64,000 bases of DNA from Mucilaginibacter sp. OK283 (GTDB taxonomy: Bacteria > Bacteroidota > Bacteroidia > Sphingobacteriales > Sphingobacteriaceae). The notes beneath the pieces are model-generated. The model made no database searches and had not been told where the DNA came from. It saw nothing but the letters and a program-made list of their open reading frames with translations. The stretch is from positions 124,001 through 188,000 of the forward strand of contig NZ_FODR01000013.1 in the NCBI RefSeq assembly GCF_900110415.1, in the 5' to 3' direction. Positions 17,933 through 28,600 of the stretch are shown one piece after another. Numbering within the stretch: the stretch's first letter is position 1; every line of letters starts with the position of its first letter. Both the position numbers and the translations under genes were made by a program.

Positions 17933-18310
17933 TTATTGCTTTTTCAGCTCCTCCTCTATCCGCAGGCTTTCTTTGTGAATAGCGTTCATCAGCTCGGTAA
18001 TAAAGGTTTCTGACAGGCCTTCTTTTTTTCCTGCTTCAACGGCCTTTTCAAGTACCTGCTTAAAGCGGTCGGCCTGTAATGGAGCGATATTATTTTTGGC
18101 CTTGTAAATACCAATCTCCTTAACCACCTGTTCGCGCTGGCCCAACAGCGTAATAAGTTGTTTATCAAGCGAATCAATTTTATTACGGCTTATCTTCAGG
18201 GTTTGATCGGTGCTTTTAGGGGTCTCCATCGGTACAGATTGCGCGGTGGCTAAATTGAGGTTAAACAGATACATCAATAACAAAACTACAATTCGGGTAA
18301 ATGTTTTCAT
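17933..18310 (-). CDS. Exported AroQ-type chorismate mutase
   Basis: A 125-residue protein combining a signal peptide (MKTFTRIVVLLLMYL...ATAQS) with an all-helical chorismate mutase II domain. The fold shows the expected spaced residues: R in ISRNKIDSLD, R in LLGQREQVVKEI, K in IYKAKNNIAP, R in QADRFKQVL and a late E/Q helix (HKESLRIEEEL). It should convert chorismate to prephenate, but outside the cytoplasm. The frame continues 45 codons upstream to 18445; those residues are low-complexity and the ATG at 18310 is the natural start. The gap to the GH30 gene (17636-17932) holds no other gene. Confidence 0.8.
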   Translation of the reverse strand: MKTFTRIVVLLLMYLFNLNLATAQSVPMETPKSTDQTLKISRNKIDSLDKQLITLLGQREQVVKEIGIYKAKNNIAPLQADRFKQVLEKAVEAGKKEGLSETFITELMNAIHKESLRIEEELKKQ

Positions 18311-18494
18311 ACCACAATTTAATAAAATTAATCTAATTAATTTGAAGATTTGAAAATGGAAGGGGGCAAAAAGTTTCAAAAAATAACAAAAAACCGCACA
18401 AAAAAGCAACTGGTTATCAGTTTTGGATAATAAAAATACCAGCATTCGGCCATTTTTTTATAACAGGTATCGCATTGTCGCTATAGCTACAAAA

Positions 18495-18519
18495 AAACCG
18501 GGTCGCCATACCCGGTTTT
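18495..18519 (-). terminator. Terminator after the 119-aa lipoprotein gene
   Basis: AAACCGGGT-CGCCAT-ACCCGGTTTT is a perfect hairpin. On the minus strand it is followed by TTTTTTTG, 28 bases after the stop at 18547. Confidence 0.8.
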
Positions 18520-18546
18520 ATCTTAAATAATCATTCCGAATTGTAA

Positions 18547-18906
18547 TTACTTATCGCTATTATGCCCGCGTTTGATCATTTCCTGAACTGCCCTGGCTAA
18601 AAGCTCCTTTCCGTAGTCATCAAGGTTAGTTTGTTTGCCGCCGCCGTTAATTTCGTAAACAATCCGTCCGTTGTCATTCTCGGCTACCAGGTCATCGCTG
18701 TTGATACTACAGGATGCCGAACCATGGGGCGAAATAGCTTTGATACCCTTGCCGTCCTCGGTAAAGTAGGTTTGGCCGCGGTATTCAATCTTTACTGTCC
18801 TGCCGTCGGCATTTTCAATAATGGTGGTGTGCCGGCCGCCAAAATGGCAAGCCGTAGCCAGCAACATAACTGCTGCAATGGCCATAAATTGTTGTATTTT
18901 TTTCAT
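18547..18906 (-). CDS. Small lipoprotein, unknown function
   Basis: 119 residues from the ATG at 18906 (MKKIQQFMAIAAVMLLATAC; lipid Cys at about 20). A longer frame to 18966 adds residues without signal character. The mature protein is polar, with GGRHTTIIENADGRTVKIEYRG then a short basic C-terminus. I recognise no family. It ends in its own terminator. Confidence 0.65.
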   Translation of the reverse strand: MKKIQQFMAIAAVMLLATACHFGGRHTTIIENADGRTVKIEYRGQTYFTEDGKGIKAISPHGSASCSINSDDLVAENDNGRIVYEINGGGKQTNLDDYGKELLARAVQEMIKRGHNSDK

Positions 18907-19090
18907 GATGATATGTTGTAGTGCTGCTTTCATCACAAAGCTAATACAAAACACAGTACTATACAATACATAGTACCATATTTATTGGAAATATTTTTCG
19001 CTGGTTATATTTTCTGTCCATGACGAGTTCGGGGGTCAAATAAACATTGGTTTTGAACGCTGGCCACTACTCATCCCCCCAAGCACTCCC

Positions 19091-19510
19091 CTATATTTTT
19101 CCATTCAACAAATCCTCAATCAAAATACCATTGATGGTCATGCCGTTAATATTACAATCGGCTATGGCCACGCCTTGCAAATTACAATTATTGATGGTGC
19201 TGTGGCTAAGCTCGCAGTCTTCAAAGTGTAAGGGGCGTTGCTTAGCGGCGGGGTCATATGCCGGGTGGCCCTCGGGTGGCATACCAATGTTATGGATGTA
19301 GGCCCCGCCAAGCTGGGCGCCTTCAATCTCCAGCTCGCTTAGGTTGGCGTTAATAATTTTAAGTTTGGTAAGGTCAACATCATTAAAGCTGGCATTGCTC
19401 ATTTTAAGCATCACGAACGTCGATCCGTCCAGGTGCGAGTATTTGGCATCAATTACTTTGGTAGTTTCGATGATGGTTAGCTTTTCGGCCTGATTATTTG
19501 TACTTTCCAT
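19091..19510 (-). CDS. Pentapeptide-repeat-like protein
   Basis: About 139 residues from ATG 19510 (MESTNNQAEKL). It shows A(N/D)LxxL-type strings folding as a right-handed beta-helix: KMSNASFNDVDLTKLKIINANLSELEIEGAQLGG, interrupted by a proline-rich loop (GMPPEGHPAYDP), then FEDCELSHSTINNCNLQGVAIADCNINGM. Pentapeptide proteins can mimic DNA or act as scaffolds; no partner is indicated here. It is divergent from the next gene. Confidence 0.75.
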   Translation of the reverse strand: MESTNNQAEKLTIIETTKVIDAKYSHLDGSTFVMLKMSNASFNDVDLTKLKIINANLSELEIEGAQLGGAYIHNIGMPPEGHPAYDPAAKQRPLHFEDCELSHSTINNCNLQGVAIADCNINGMTINGILIEDLLNGKI

Positions 19511-19685
19511 GGTAGTTTTGTTTTGTTGATCGAATTTACAAAGGAGCCCGCAAATTGTAATGGCCTGATCAGACATTTTAAAGGTGTTTTTGCAACAATT
19601 GAGGCATTGTTGTGTGCAGGCATTATTATCTATGGTCGCATCAAACTATTTGGCAGTTACAACGTTAGGTTGTAATAAACCAATC

Positions 19686-20033
19686 ATGAGACCGATATTT
19701 TTCACGTTAACCAGTAAGCTACGGCTGATGGTGATACCCGACACCGAAGCGCATCTGGACGGACACCCGGTAATTAGTTATACCTACAGCCTGTTTATTG
19801 ACAGGGACAGGGGCCACGAGGAACAAGCTTTAGATAAATTGAGCACCCTGCATTTAGATAAAATTACCGACCCGGATTATTTAGGTTTCATTGCTTTTGA
19901 ACAGCCCGCCAACGTATTTTCATATACAGCGGGCCAGCATGAATTAAGCATATCCGAAGTGGAAGAAGTAATTGAACTGCTAACCAAATTCAGAAATAAC
20001 CCGCCACTTTGGCGACCAATTGATGATATGTAA
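19686..20033 (+). CDS. Hypothetical protein, 115 aa
   Basis: From ATG 19686 (MRPIFFTLTSKLRL) the product is about 115 residues, soluble and without signal or membrane segments. The most distinctive strings are DTEAHLDGHPVISYTYSLF and SISEVEEVIELLTKFRNNPP. I cannot assign a family. The frame is open further upstream to 19584, but that part crosses the divergent gene's promoter region and looks non-coding. Its stop directly abuts the stop of the convergent neighbour. Confidence 0.55.
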   Translation: MRPIFFTLTSKLRLMVIPDTEAHLDGHPVISYTYSLFIDRDRGHEEQALDKLSTLHLDKITDPDYLGFIAFEQPANVFSYTAGQHELSISEVEEVIELLTKFRNNPPLWRPIDDM

Positions 20034-20579
20034 TTAATACAAGGCTGTTGGCAGGCCGTCAAGGCTAAGCAGGTTCTTCTCTTTTTTGTAAGCCTCCAAT
20101 CCTTCAGGGCCTTTATTGGCGGCCCATTTGTAGGCCTGGTCGCGCTCGCCTTCATAGCTGTAATAAGGTACACTAAAGCCGCACAATGTTTGCACCTGGT
20201 AAACATCGGCCACTATAATTTGCCTGGTTGATAGCAGGATATCAAAATGCTGTGCCAGCTGCGGCCATTCTTCATCGTCGGGCAATACGGTATAGCCATT
20301 GCCATATAAACGCAGAATATTGGGCGGCCCTTCAAAAGCGCAAAACATTAGGGTAATGCGGCCATTCTCCAGGATATGGGCCGACGTTTCGTTACCGCTG
20401 CCTATAATATCCATGTAAGCCACTTTTGTTGCAGATATTACCTTAAAGCTATCTATCCCCTTGGGCGATAAATTAACATGCCCACCGGCGGCAAGTGGCG
20501 CCGATGCTACAAAGAACATTTTTTGTTTTTCGATAAAGGCCTGATGTGCCGGCTGGATGGTTTCAAAAAACTTTCCCAT
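20034..20579 (-). CDS. Pyridoxamine 5'-phosphate oxidase family protein
   Basis: 181 residues with the split-barrel FMN-binding fold: MFFVASAPLAAGGHVNLSPKG, VAYMDIIGSGNETSAHILEN, GRITLMFCAFEGPPNILRLYG. This subgroup is usually annotated as a pyridoxamine 5'-phosphate oxidase-related flavoprotein or reductase and is distinct from biosynthetic PdxH. The substrate is unknown. It is convergent with the 115-aa gene, with zero bases between stops. Confidence 0.85.
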   Translation of the reverse strand: MGKFFETIQPAHQAFIEKQKMFFVASAPLAAGGHVNLSPKGIDSFKVISATKVAYMDIIGSGNETSAHILENGRITLMFCAFEGPPNILRLYGNGYTVLPDDEEWPQLAQHFDILLSTRQIIVADVYQVQTLCGFSVPYYSYEGERDQAYKWAANKGPEGLEAYKKEKNLLSLDGLPTALY

Positions 20580-20765
20580 AGTGGTTTATTTTTCCTGTTA
20601 ATCAAATTTAACCAATAATTGTAGTTGCCGGGCATTTTAAGTGTTAAGTTATTGTGAAAGAGGGCGGCCAGGGGGCAGAATTAAGCCGTTGATGGAGCTG
20701 TCTACATTTACAAAATATCGAATATCCGTCTTAACTCTCAATTCCCGCCTCTTGATTCTTTTCCT

Positions 20766-20850
20766 GCCGTTGCCTGCGGCCCGCGCTTTACACTCATACT
20801 ACACAGGGCCTTAGGCGCCTGGCCGGTATCCGTTTCAATCGCTAACGGGA
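20766..20850 (+). repeat. Dispersed repeat 'CTCATACnnCACAG...CCGGTATCCG', copy A
   Basis: The sequence CTTTACACTCATACTACACAG, then CTTAGGC, then GGCCGGTATCCGTTTC matches copies at 39633-39715 (same strand) and 30478-30590 (opposite strand) over about 60 bases. The core CTCATAC...CACAG and GCCGGTATCCG are shared by all three. Confidence 0.8.
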
Positions 20851-20975
20851 CTGCGGCTAAACAAATACATTCAGGTAAATAAAGCTTACTGAGCGATATT
20901 TTTTGCGTGGGTCATATGTTAGTGGTTTGGATGATGGCCGACGTTATGCTTCAATGCACATATTTCGTTAAAGAG

Positions 20976-21200
20976 TCACAAGTGGGCCATGCTATCTGCC
21001 GCGTTTTTATCTTCCTGGTAATCAAGTACTGACAAGGTAGTGTCACCACTAATTTTTACCAGCTGCTGTAAATTTGAAGTGCGGATAATAAGTTGTGAAA
21101 GTTTGGACCGAATGCCTTACTTAAAATTCCTTCGTTCTCCGCTTGGTCTTTCCCTGATCCGTCGTCTAAAAGGCCAGGGCAATCCTTGCACTTTTTAAGT
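20976..21200 (-). pseudogene. Possible decayed coding remnant
   Basis: Minus-strand frame 21116 to 20976 reads protein-like (LQQLVKISGDTTLSV then LDYQEDKNAADSMAHL and stop) but has no start codon. The adjacent upstream stretch reads in another frame (AENEGILSKAFGPNF) before a stop. This fits a frameshifted remnant. No family is recognised and chance cannot be excluded. Confidence 0.2.
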
Positions 21201-21222
21201 TTGCCCAAAAAGTCAAAAAAAA

Positions 21223-21253
21223 CTTGCAGATTTCATCGCAAGTAATATCTTTG
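21223..21253 (+). promoter_or_regulatory. Promoter of the RHS locus
   Basis: CTTG at 21223-21226 (-33 element) is followed after 19 bases by TATCTTTG at 21246-21253 (-7 element). This matches the Bacteroidota consensus in both sequence and spacing, 29 bases before the ATG at 21283. It is the best complete promoter in the window. Confidence 0.65.
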
Positions 21254-21282
21254 TTACCAAACTGCTAAATAACCTTATCGCA

Positions 21283-21645
21283 ATGAAAATACAATCCATC
21301 GTCGCGGCCGTGCTATCGGCATCAGCCGCCCTTTGCCTTGCCGCTGCTCCGTTCAATCTTCAAGGCAAATGGACGGGCAGCCTGCTCACTGCCGACAGCA
21401 CCGCCTACCCTTTAACCTACAATTTTACGCTCATCGGCGATTCCGTTGCCGGCACCGCCAAAAGTACGCTTGGCGAGTTCCCGATTGACCAAGGCAAGCT
21501 GGACACTGCCGGGCTACACTTTAAAGTTACAGTAAACGGGCTGGACGTGTACCACAACGGGACGGTGTATGCCGATTCCATTGGGATGAACATCAGTCTG
21601 AACGGCTCGGTGGTGCATTGCACGCTTAACCGTGCTGGTAACTAA
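21283..21645 (+). CDS. Small exported beta-rich protein at the head of the RHS locus
   Basis: 120 residues with a signal peptide (VLSASAALCLAAA). The mature part is about 98 residues of alternating beta strands (LQGKWTGSLLTADST, NFTLIGDSVAGTAKS, NGTVYADSIGMNISLNG). This resembles small exported lipocalin-like proteins that Bacteroidota genes often place beside hydrolases. It is 35 bases before the first RHS gene and under the only good promoter, so it is probably co-expressed. Its role in the RHS system is unknown. Confidence 0.7.
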   Translation: MKIQSIVAAVLSASAALCLAAAPFNLQGKWTGSLLTADSTAYPLTYNFTLIGDSVAGTAKSTLGEFPIDQGKLDTAGLHFKVTVNGLDVYHNGTVYADSIGMNISLNGSVVHCTLNRAGN

Positions 21646-21680
21646 CAATAAAATTTCTCTAAGCTTTATCACGTATAACT

Positions 21681-24600
21681 ATGTTTTCGACAAGACCCAT
21701 AACGCTGCATGCGCTTTGCTTTGTACTTTTGTTTTCGTTTTTTACAAAGACAAACGCGCAAACCACCAACCCCTCATCCCAATTTTCATTAAGAACCGAC
21801 CTGATCCCCCCGTCGCCCAATGCCGCCTCATTGGGGAAGTACGGCATCGTCCCAGTCAGTTTGCAAACGGGAATCCCGAACATCAGCATCCCCATTACCG
21901 AAGCGGTGGGCAAACAGCTCAAAATTCCCATAACGTTGAATTATCACAACAATGGCTTAAAGCCATTTGAGGAAGCAAGCTGGGTGGGTGCCGGCTGGTC
22001 GCTCGATGCCGGAGGCGTAATTACCCGTATCATCAAGGACAAAGTGGACGAGGATCAGCACGTAACCAACAAGTACCAGGACGTTGACTGGCGCTTTCAC
22101 CAGCCGGATTCGATAACCCAAAGCTTTATGGAGCAGGCCATGTATGGCCTGTCTGTCGATCTGGAGCCTGATATATACGCGTTTAACTTTGCGGGGCATT
22201 CGGGCAAATTCGTCCTTTACAAAGGCAAGGTTTACCAGTACCCGTATCAGCAGTTGACCATAATAAGGGAAACCGCCGTCGACGGCTTTACTATTATCAC
22301 CCCAGAGGGAACAACGTACCGGTTCTGGACGACAGAATTGACCAACTCTAAGATCACCCAGATCATTGATGCTTACCGGCCGTTTTATAACCCACCGGTC
22401 AGCTATACCTCAAGCTGGTACCTGCAAACCGTTACCTCGGCTGACACAAAGGATCAGATTTTATTTACTTATGACACCCCGGAGGTAGTGGCACAGGCCG
22501 GCCCACTTAGCCAAACGCTGAACGTTGACGTTACCAATTCCCTGCCAGGCTACACTTTTTCACAACTTGGCAATGAATTCCCGCTAAAGGTTGGCACGAT
22601 CCGGCTTTCGAGGATCACTACTTCAAAAATGAGGATTGATTTTAACCCTACCACCTCAAAGCGACAGGATATGACCTCCAGCGGGTTGGACAATATCCAG
22701 GTGTACAATTACTTGGGAGAGCTGATCAACAAGTTTCAACTCAAGACAGACTATTTCAACGTCAGTGGTACTGCCGATACCAAGAGGCTTAAGCTTACCG
22801 GCATCGAGGAGGGGCTAAATCCGGCTACGCTGAAAAAGCACTTTTTCTTTTATAACAGTGATGTTGCGTATTCAAAAACAAGCACCGGGGTCGACCACTG
22901 GGGTTATGCCAACGGATCGTCAAACGGTCCGGTCATCATACCCAAACCGTATTATCCTTACGGTGTGAGCAGGGAACCCGATATCAGCTATTCAAACAAG
23001 GGCATCTTAAGTAAAATTGTTTACCCTACGGGAGGATCAACCTTATTCGAATACGAGCAAAACCTAACGAACAACGGGCTCAATTATGTCTATAACACTT
23101 TGGGGCCGAGCGATTTTATATCCAGGCCGGATACCAATACGGTAAATGTAATAACGTCAACACCCCTATCTTTCCAGGTTGTTACTGCCCAATATGTCAA
23201 AGTGAACTGGCAGCGCACCCCAAAAGATGTAGCCGGTTATCCAAACGGCAGGCTGCCTACCGACCCGACCAAAAACTTTACGCCTGATGTTATCATCACA
23301 GGATCGCAAACCTACAACTTTTCTATCCTTACAAATTCCGATAACGCCGGCAAAACCGATTCGGTTTTATTGCAGCCGGGCACCTATACCATGACTATTA
23401 AATGTGATGAAAAGGAAAATTATGTTGCCGGCTCCGTTAGTTACAGGGAGCGGACAAACCAGGTAATTGAAGGGAAGGCGGGACCGGGAATCCGCATTAA
23501 ACGGATAACAGATTATACCGACTTTTTGGCCACCGGCACGCCTTCTTCGGTAAAGGAATACATTTATAAGGATAGTATCGGCATGTCTACAGGTGTTCTG
23601 CTGAATATTCCGGATTATGGCGGAAAGGACTACTGGGAAGGGCCGCATACCATAGGTGGAGTTACCCAGCCAACTCCGGTAATACATTATCTGGCGTACA
23701 CCTCGGCCAACAGCAACGGATTGAGCGCATCTCAACCAATGTATTACAAAACCGTTTATGAAAAGCAGGTAAACGGCAGCGACTACCTGCTCAGCAGGAG
23801 CGACTACAATTATTACAATTCGGCCTTGGCCGGCGCAGACGTAATGCTGGTCAGGAAAACAGACTTTAAGAAGACAGGGAGCGTTTATAACAAGGTACTG
23901 AAAAAAGAATACAATTATTCGGTAGTAGGTGACAGCAGCTTTTTTGCCATAAAGCCATTCGTACAAAAACGCTGGGTAACCGGCGAACCCACAGAGCGGG
24001 TATATACCTATGATTTTTACTCGCTGGATTTGATATGGACAAAGCTTGATTCTGAAAAGGAGGTCAAATACTACAACACCAGTGACACGCTGGTAACTAC
24101 CAAAACCTACGTATATGATGCCAAACCGCGTAACCAGGTTTTGATAACCACCAACGATTCCAAGGGAACCACACTCGTAGAAAAGAATAAATATCCTGAA
24201 AACTATGCGACAGCAGTTTCAGGTGCATTGACAGCAAGGTACGTGTACGCACCTGTTTTAGAGAAGCAATTGTGGCTGAAGCGGTCGGCAACCGACTCGG
24301 TGCTGACCAACTCCGCGGTGACCTCCTATGACGGCAGCCTAATAAAACCCGCCGTATTGTATGGATATAACAGCATGGCACCGGTTGCCAGCATGAACCA
24401 GGAAGCTAAAAACGGCAGCGGGCAATACCTCAATTTGCTAAGCAGCAGCACCGGGTTTGAACAGCGCATTTTAAACACCTACGATTATACCAGCGGCAAC
24501 CTGGTATCGCAGGACATGACGGGCAGCGACGGCAATTCGCAGGTAAGCTACCTGTGGGGGTACCATAATAATTATCCTATAGCGCAGGTTAAAAACACTA

Positions 24601-25607
24601 CGATATCATCAGTAGCCTATACCAGTTTTGAAGATGACGATACCAGTTGGCCTTATACGGCAGCAAGCGTGGTTATCACGGATGCCCGTACCGGCGTGAA
24701 ATGCTATAACGGTACCATGACCAAATCGGGCCTGCCGTCAGGAAATTATACTGTAAGCTTATGGGCCAAGGGCAGCGGTACGGTAACAGTTGGAGGCGTG
24801 GCCAAAACCATAACCGCCAGCTGGCAGGTGTACGACTGGGCGCTTACCGGAGTTACATCCGTAACGGTAAATAGCAACGGGAACCTAATTGATGAAGTGC
24901 GTTTAGTGCCTGCCAATGCCATGATGAACACCTACACGTATAAACCGGAAGTAGGCGTACTGAGTATAACCGATACGAAAGGCCTGACCCAGTTTTACGA
25001 ATATGATGATATGAAGCGCCTGCTGAACATTCGCGACCAGGATGGCAACATACTTAAAAACTTTAATTACAACTATGCCATACCGCAACCCAGCTGGGTT
25101 AATACGGGAGCAACGCAATGTGTGCAGGGCGTAAGCGGCAACACCGGAGAACAGCTGATTCAGCAAAGGGATAATAATACCTTAAGCCCTACTTATAACC
25201 AATACCAGTGGATTAGTGGCGGCACCAATACAACTGCCTGCCCTATACCGGTAACTATTTATGTAGAGATGTTTTACGGTGCAACCACTACCACCAATGG
25301 CAGTACCTACAGGCCTTTTATTTTTAAAGCTTTCTCTGATGCAAACGGCAGTGTACCTATTAATGTTCCGGTAAATTTATCTGTTAATTACCAGCAATCT
25401 ACAACATACACTTATTATGATGGCAGGCCAAGCTATACAAGTATTGGTAACGGAAGTATAACTATAACGGCAGGTACTAACCAGGCAACAACGGCGTCAA
25501 TAAAAATATCGGGCTGCCAGGGCCTCGATACAAAAATGATTTGCACCAATACCAACCTTAGCCTTCAGGCCGGTGATGGGTATCAAACCATTATTATAGA
25601 CCCGTGA
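21681..25607 (+). CDS. Large exported RHS/YD-repeat-type protein (first component)
   Basis: 1308 residues with a Sec signal (TLHALCFVLLFSFFTKTNA). The N-terminal region (NAASLGKYGIVPVSLQTG, IPITLNYHNNGLKP, GAGWSLDAGGVITR) is the SpvB/RHS-type opening found in Bacteroidota RHS pairs. YD-like strings recur (YTYDFY, KTYVYD, TSYDG, FYEYDDMKRLLNIRD). An inserted beta-sandwich about 980-1080 (TSFEDDDTSWPY...SLWAKGSGTV) looks like a carbohydrate-binding module. The C-terminus has a Cys-bearing, Thr-rich domain (TQCVQGVSGNTGEQ...TTACPIP) but no RHS core and no toxin-like tip. It probably forms part of a shell with the next protein. Confidence 0.8.
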   Translation: MFSTRPITLHALCFVLLFSFFTKTNAQTTNPSSQFSLRTDLIPPSPNAASLGKYGIVPVSLQTGIPNISIPITEAVGKQLKIPITLNYHNNGLKPFEEASWVGAGWSLDAGGVITRIIKDKVDEDQHVTNKYQDVDWRFHQPDSITQSFMEQAMYGLSVDLEPDIYAFNFAGHSGKFVLYKGKVYQYPYQQLTIIRETAVDGFTIITPEGTTYRFWTTELTNSKITQIIDAYRPFYNPPVSYTSSWYLQTVTSADTKDQILFTYDTPEVVAQAGPLSQTLNVDVTNSLPGYTFSQLGNEFPLKVGTIRLSRITTSKMRIDFNPTTSKRQDMTSSGLDNIQVYNYLGELINKFQLKTDYFNVSGTADTKRLKLTGIEEGLNPATLKKHFFFYNSDVAYSKTSTGVDHWGYANGSSNGPVIIPKPYYPYGVSREPDISYSNKGILSKIVYPTGGSTLFEYEQNLTNNGLNYVYNTLGPSDFISRPDTNTVNVITSTPLSFQVVTAQYVKVNWQRTPKDVAGYPNGRLPTDPTKNFTPDVIITGSQTYNFSILTNSDNAGKTDSVLLQPGTYTMTIKCDEKENYVAGSVSYRERTNQVIEGKAGPGIRIKRITDYTDFLATGTPSSVKEYIYKDSIGMSTGVLLNIPDYGGKDYWEGPHTIGGVTQPTPVIHYLAYTSANSNGLSASQPMYYKTVYEKQVNGSDYLLSRSDYNYYNSALAGADVMLVRKTDFKKTGSVYNKVLKKEYNYSVVGDSSFFAIKPFVQKRWVTGEPTERVYTYDFYSLDLIWTKLDSEKEVKYYNTSDTLVTTKTYVYDAKPRNQVLITTNDSKGTTLVEKNKYPENYATAVSGALTARYVYAPVLEKQLWLKRSATDSVLTNSAVTSYDGSLIKPAVLYGYNSMAPVASMNQEAKNGSGQYLNLLSSSTGFEQRILNTYDYTSGNLVSQDMTGSDGNSQVSYLWGYHNNYPIAQVKNTTISSVAYTSFEDDDTSWPYTAASVVITDARTGVKCYNGTMTKSGLPSGNYTVSLWAKGSGTVTVGGVAKTITASWQVYDWALTGVTSVTVNSNGNLIDEVRLVPANAMMNTYTYKPEVGVLSITDTKGLTQFYEYDDMKRLLNIRDQDGNILKNFNYNYAIPQPSWVNTGATQCVQGVSGNTGEQLIQQRDNNTLSPTYNQYQWISGGTNTTACPIPVTIYVEMFYGATTTTNGSTYRPFIFKAFSDANGSVPINVPVNLSVNYQQSTTYTYYDGRPSYTSIGNGSITITAGTNQATTASIKISGCQGLDTKMICTNTNLSLQAGDGYQTIIIDP

Positions 25608-25654
25608 TGAATCCCTGCTTTAAATTTATTTCATCACCACCTAATCTTAACCTC

Positions 25655-28600
25655 ATGACATTGATATATCACTTAAAAAAGGGCCTGTTGTTTTTCACTG
25701 GCGCTTTATTAATCCCGCTGGCAGCCGGAGCCCAAACCACATCACAAAATTACGTGCGTACCCGCGCGCCGCGATTAAAAGTACCAACGGTAACCAAACT
25801 GGATGCCTTAACCCCGACAAAGGATTCGGTACAAACCACCATTGAGTACGACGATGGGCTGGGCCGGTCATTACAAACCGTGCAGCAAAGGGCATCTTTT
25901 GGCGGCAATGATGTTATCCAGCCGTTTAGCTATGATGGTTATGATCGGGAAGATAAAAGATATTTGCCTTACCCGAGTACTTCAACCAGCTATGGCAGCT
26001 ACCGCAGTGACGCTTTAAATAGCGGCGCGGGCGTAAACGCTTTTTATAATCCCGGCGGAACAGCTACGGTGGACGGGAAGCAAAGCAACGGCATCGTGCT
26101 GACGCCCTACCCCTTTGCACAAACGGGGTTTGAGGCTTCGCCTTTAGGCAGGGTTATTGAGCAGGGAGCGGCAGGCACGGCATGGCGCATACAGGGCACG
26201 GCTGCAGAAGAAAGCAGCAACCACACCCAACGCAGTTCGGTTACTACCAATGACCAGGCAGCTTTCAATACCTCTAATGTGACCTCCAATGCGGGAAGCC
26301 ATAAGGTGGCGCTTTATACCGCCAGGATCAATGCCGATGGCAGCCGTTCACTCTTGCGAACAGGCAATACGGCTACCTATGTTAATGGTCAGCTGGATAT
26401 TGCCATCAATCGTGATGAGAACTGGATACCCACCGATAAATGTTTTGGCACTACCGAAACTTTTAAAGATAAGGAAGGCCAAGTGGTGCTGAAGCGTACC
26501 TATAACATTAAAGGATCGGCAGCCCAGATGCTGAGCACCTATTATGTTTATGACGAACGCAATCAGCTATCATTTGTACTGCCTCCCGGCGCCAGCCCGG
26601 ATACATCGGGCGTTGCGATAAGCCAGGCAGTGCTCGACAGCAAATGTTACCAGTACCGTTATGATGGCCGGGGACGTTTGACGATGAAGAAAGTGCCTGG
26701 CAAAGGCTGGGACCTGATGGTATATAATAAGCTTGACCAGGTGGTGGGCACACAGGATTCGGTGCAGCGGATGAAGGCCCCACAGGAGTGGACGGTTACC
26801 AAGTATGACGCATTTGGACGGCAGGTTGTTACCGGCATTTATCAGCATCCGGGCAGTACGGCGGGTACCAATAATCAAGCGGTGGTACAGGCGCTTGTTG
26901 CCGGGGTAAGCACTTACTGGGAAACACCGGTTACTACCGGTAATGGGTATACTTCTGCCGCCTGGCCGCTTACGGTTACAACAGTTTTGGGCGTTGTTTA
27001 TTTTGATACCTATACAGGTATTCCAAATTTCCCCACAGCCTACGTGGTAACCGGCAACACTACACATACCGCCGGCCTGGTAACCGCCGCCAAAACGTTG
27101 GTGCTGAATACCACCGCCGATTACCTGTGGACGGTAAACTATTATGACGAGGAAGGGAAAATGGTACGTGCTTTTAAACAGCATTATTTGGGAGGTTCGT
27201 CATCCCTTAATCAGTATAATTATGATGATGTAAGCACTAAATACAATTTTGTACAGCAGCCTGTGAAAGTTACCCGCACACATTATATGAAAAACGCGGG
27301 CGGGACCGCCGGGACACCGATACTAACCTCGACAGACAGCCTGGTATATGACCATGTTGGCCGGAAGCTAAAAACGCTCAATACGCTTAAAGACGGAACC
27401 AACACAGCGCAGGCCCAGGTTACCGTTGTTAACAATATTTATAATGAGATAGGCCAGCTGAAGCAAAAGCGGTTGCACTCGCTTAACGGAACAACATTTT
27501 TACAGAACGTAGATTACCGCTATAATGCCAGGGGCTGGGTTACCAATGTCAATAATGGGGCGCTCAGCAATGATCCCTTAACCAGTACCGACGCTAATGA
27601 CCAGTTCGGGATGGACCTGAAATATGACGATGCGGCCATCCCACAGTATAACGGTAACATCGGCAGCGCGAAAACACTTACCGGGGCATTATCGGGCACC
27701 ACTCTTCCGGCGCTTACCTATAATTACAAGTACGATAAGCTGAACAGGATTGTCAATGCCATCAGCACTACGGCAATACCTAACGACAATTTTTACAACG
27801 AGAACTTCAGCTATGATGTGATGGGTAATATGGTGAGGCTGAACCGTTATGATAACTCAAACGGAGTGCGTACGGTTATAGACAGCCTGAGCTTTGGTTA
27901 TGTAAGCGGAAATAAGGTGGATAGGATAGATGATGTTGTGACGGGTGGTACAATTGGCTTTTTTGAGGCGGTAAAGCAGGCCGGTGAGTATACTTATGAC
28001 GGAAACGGAAACCAGCTCACCGACCTGAATAAAGGGATTACCCAGGCTTACAATATCCTTAACCTGCCGCAGACGGTAATCAAATCGGGAGTTTCAGTTG
28101 CTTATATCTACGATGCATCGGGCCAAAAGCTGCGCAAGCTATCTACCAGTGGCAGTATTACCACCATCACAGAGTATATTGGTGGGATCCAGTATGAATA
28201 TACAGGCACTACGCCGGTGCTTTCTTTTATCCAGACCGAGGAGGGAAGGGCGAGGAAAAGCGGATCGGTTTATAAATATGAGCATGATTTAAAAGATCAT
28301 TTGGGCGATACCCGTATAACGCTTACCTGGAACTTAAGCGATGCTACGCAGATGACGCCGGTAATTTCGCAGCGCAATGATTACTATGCCTTTGGGTATA
28401 CTATTCAAAGTTTAGCGAATGTTACAAGTCCTCAAAATAATTATCTTTATAACCATAAAGAGCTGCAAACTGAAACGGGGTATTACGATTACGGCGCAAG
28501 GTTCTATGACCCGGCAGTCGGCAGATGGACAGCAGTCGATCCTTTGGTGGAAGATGGCCAGGAAAGCACCTCACCATATGGGTATGTGTTTGATAATCCC

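Larger units (their letters stand above)
20580..21282. other. 703-base gap before the RHS locus
   Basis: No intact gene is seen. It contains a dispersed repeat copy (20766-20850), a stretch that reads like decayed minus-strand coding (20976-21200) and the promoter of the RHS locus at its right end. Confidence 0.6.
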
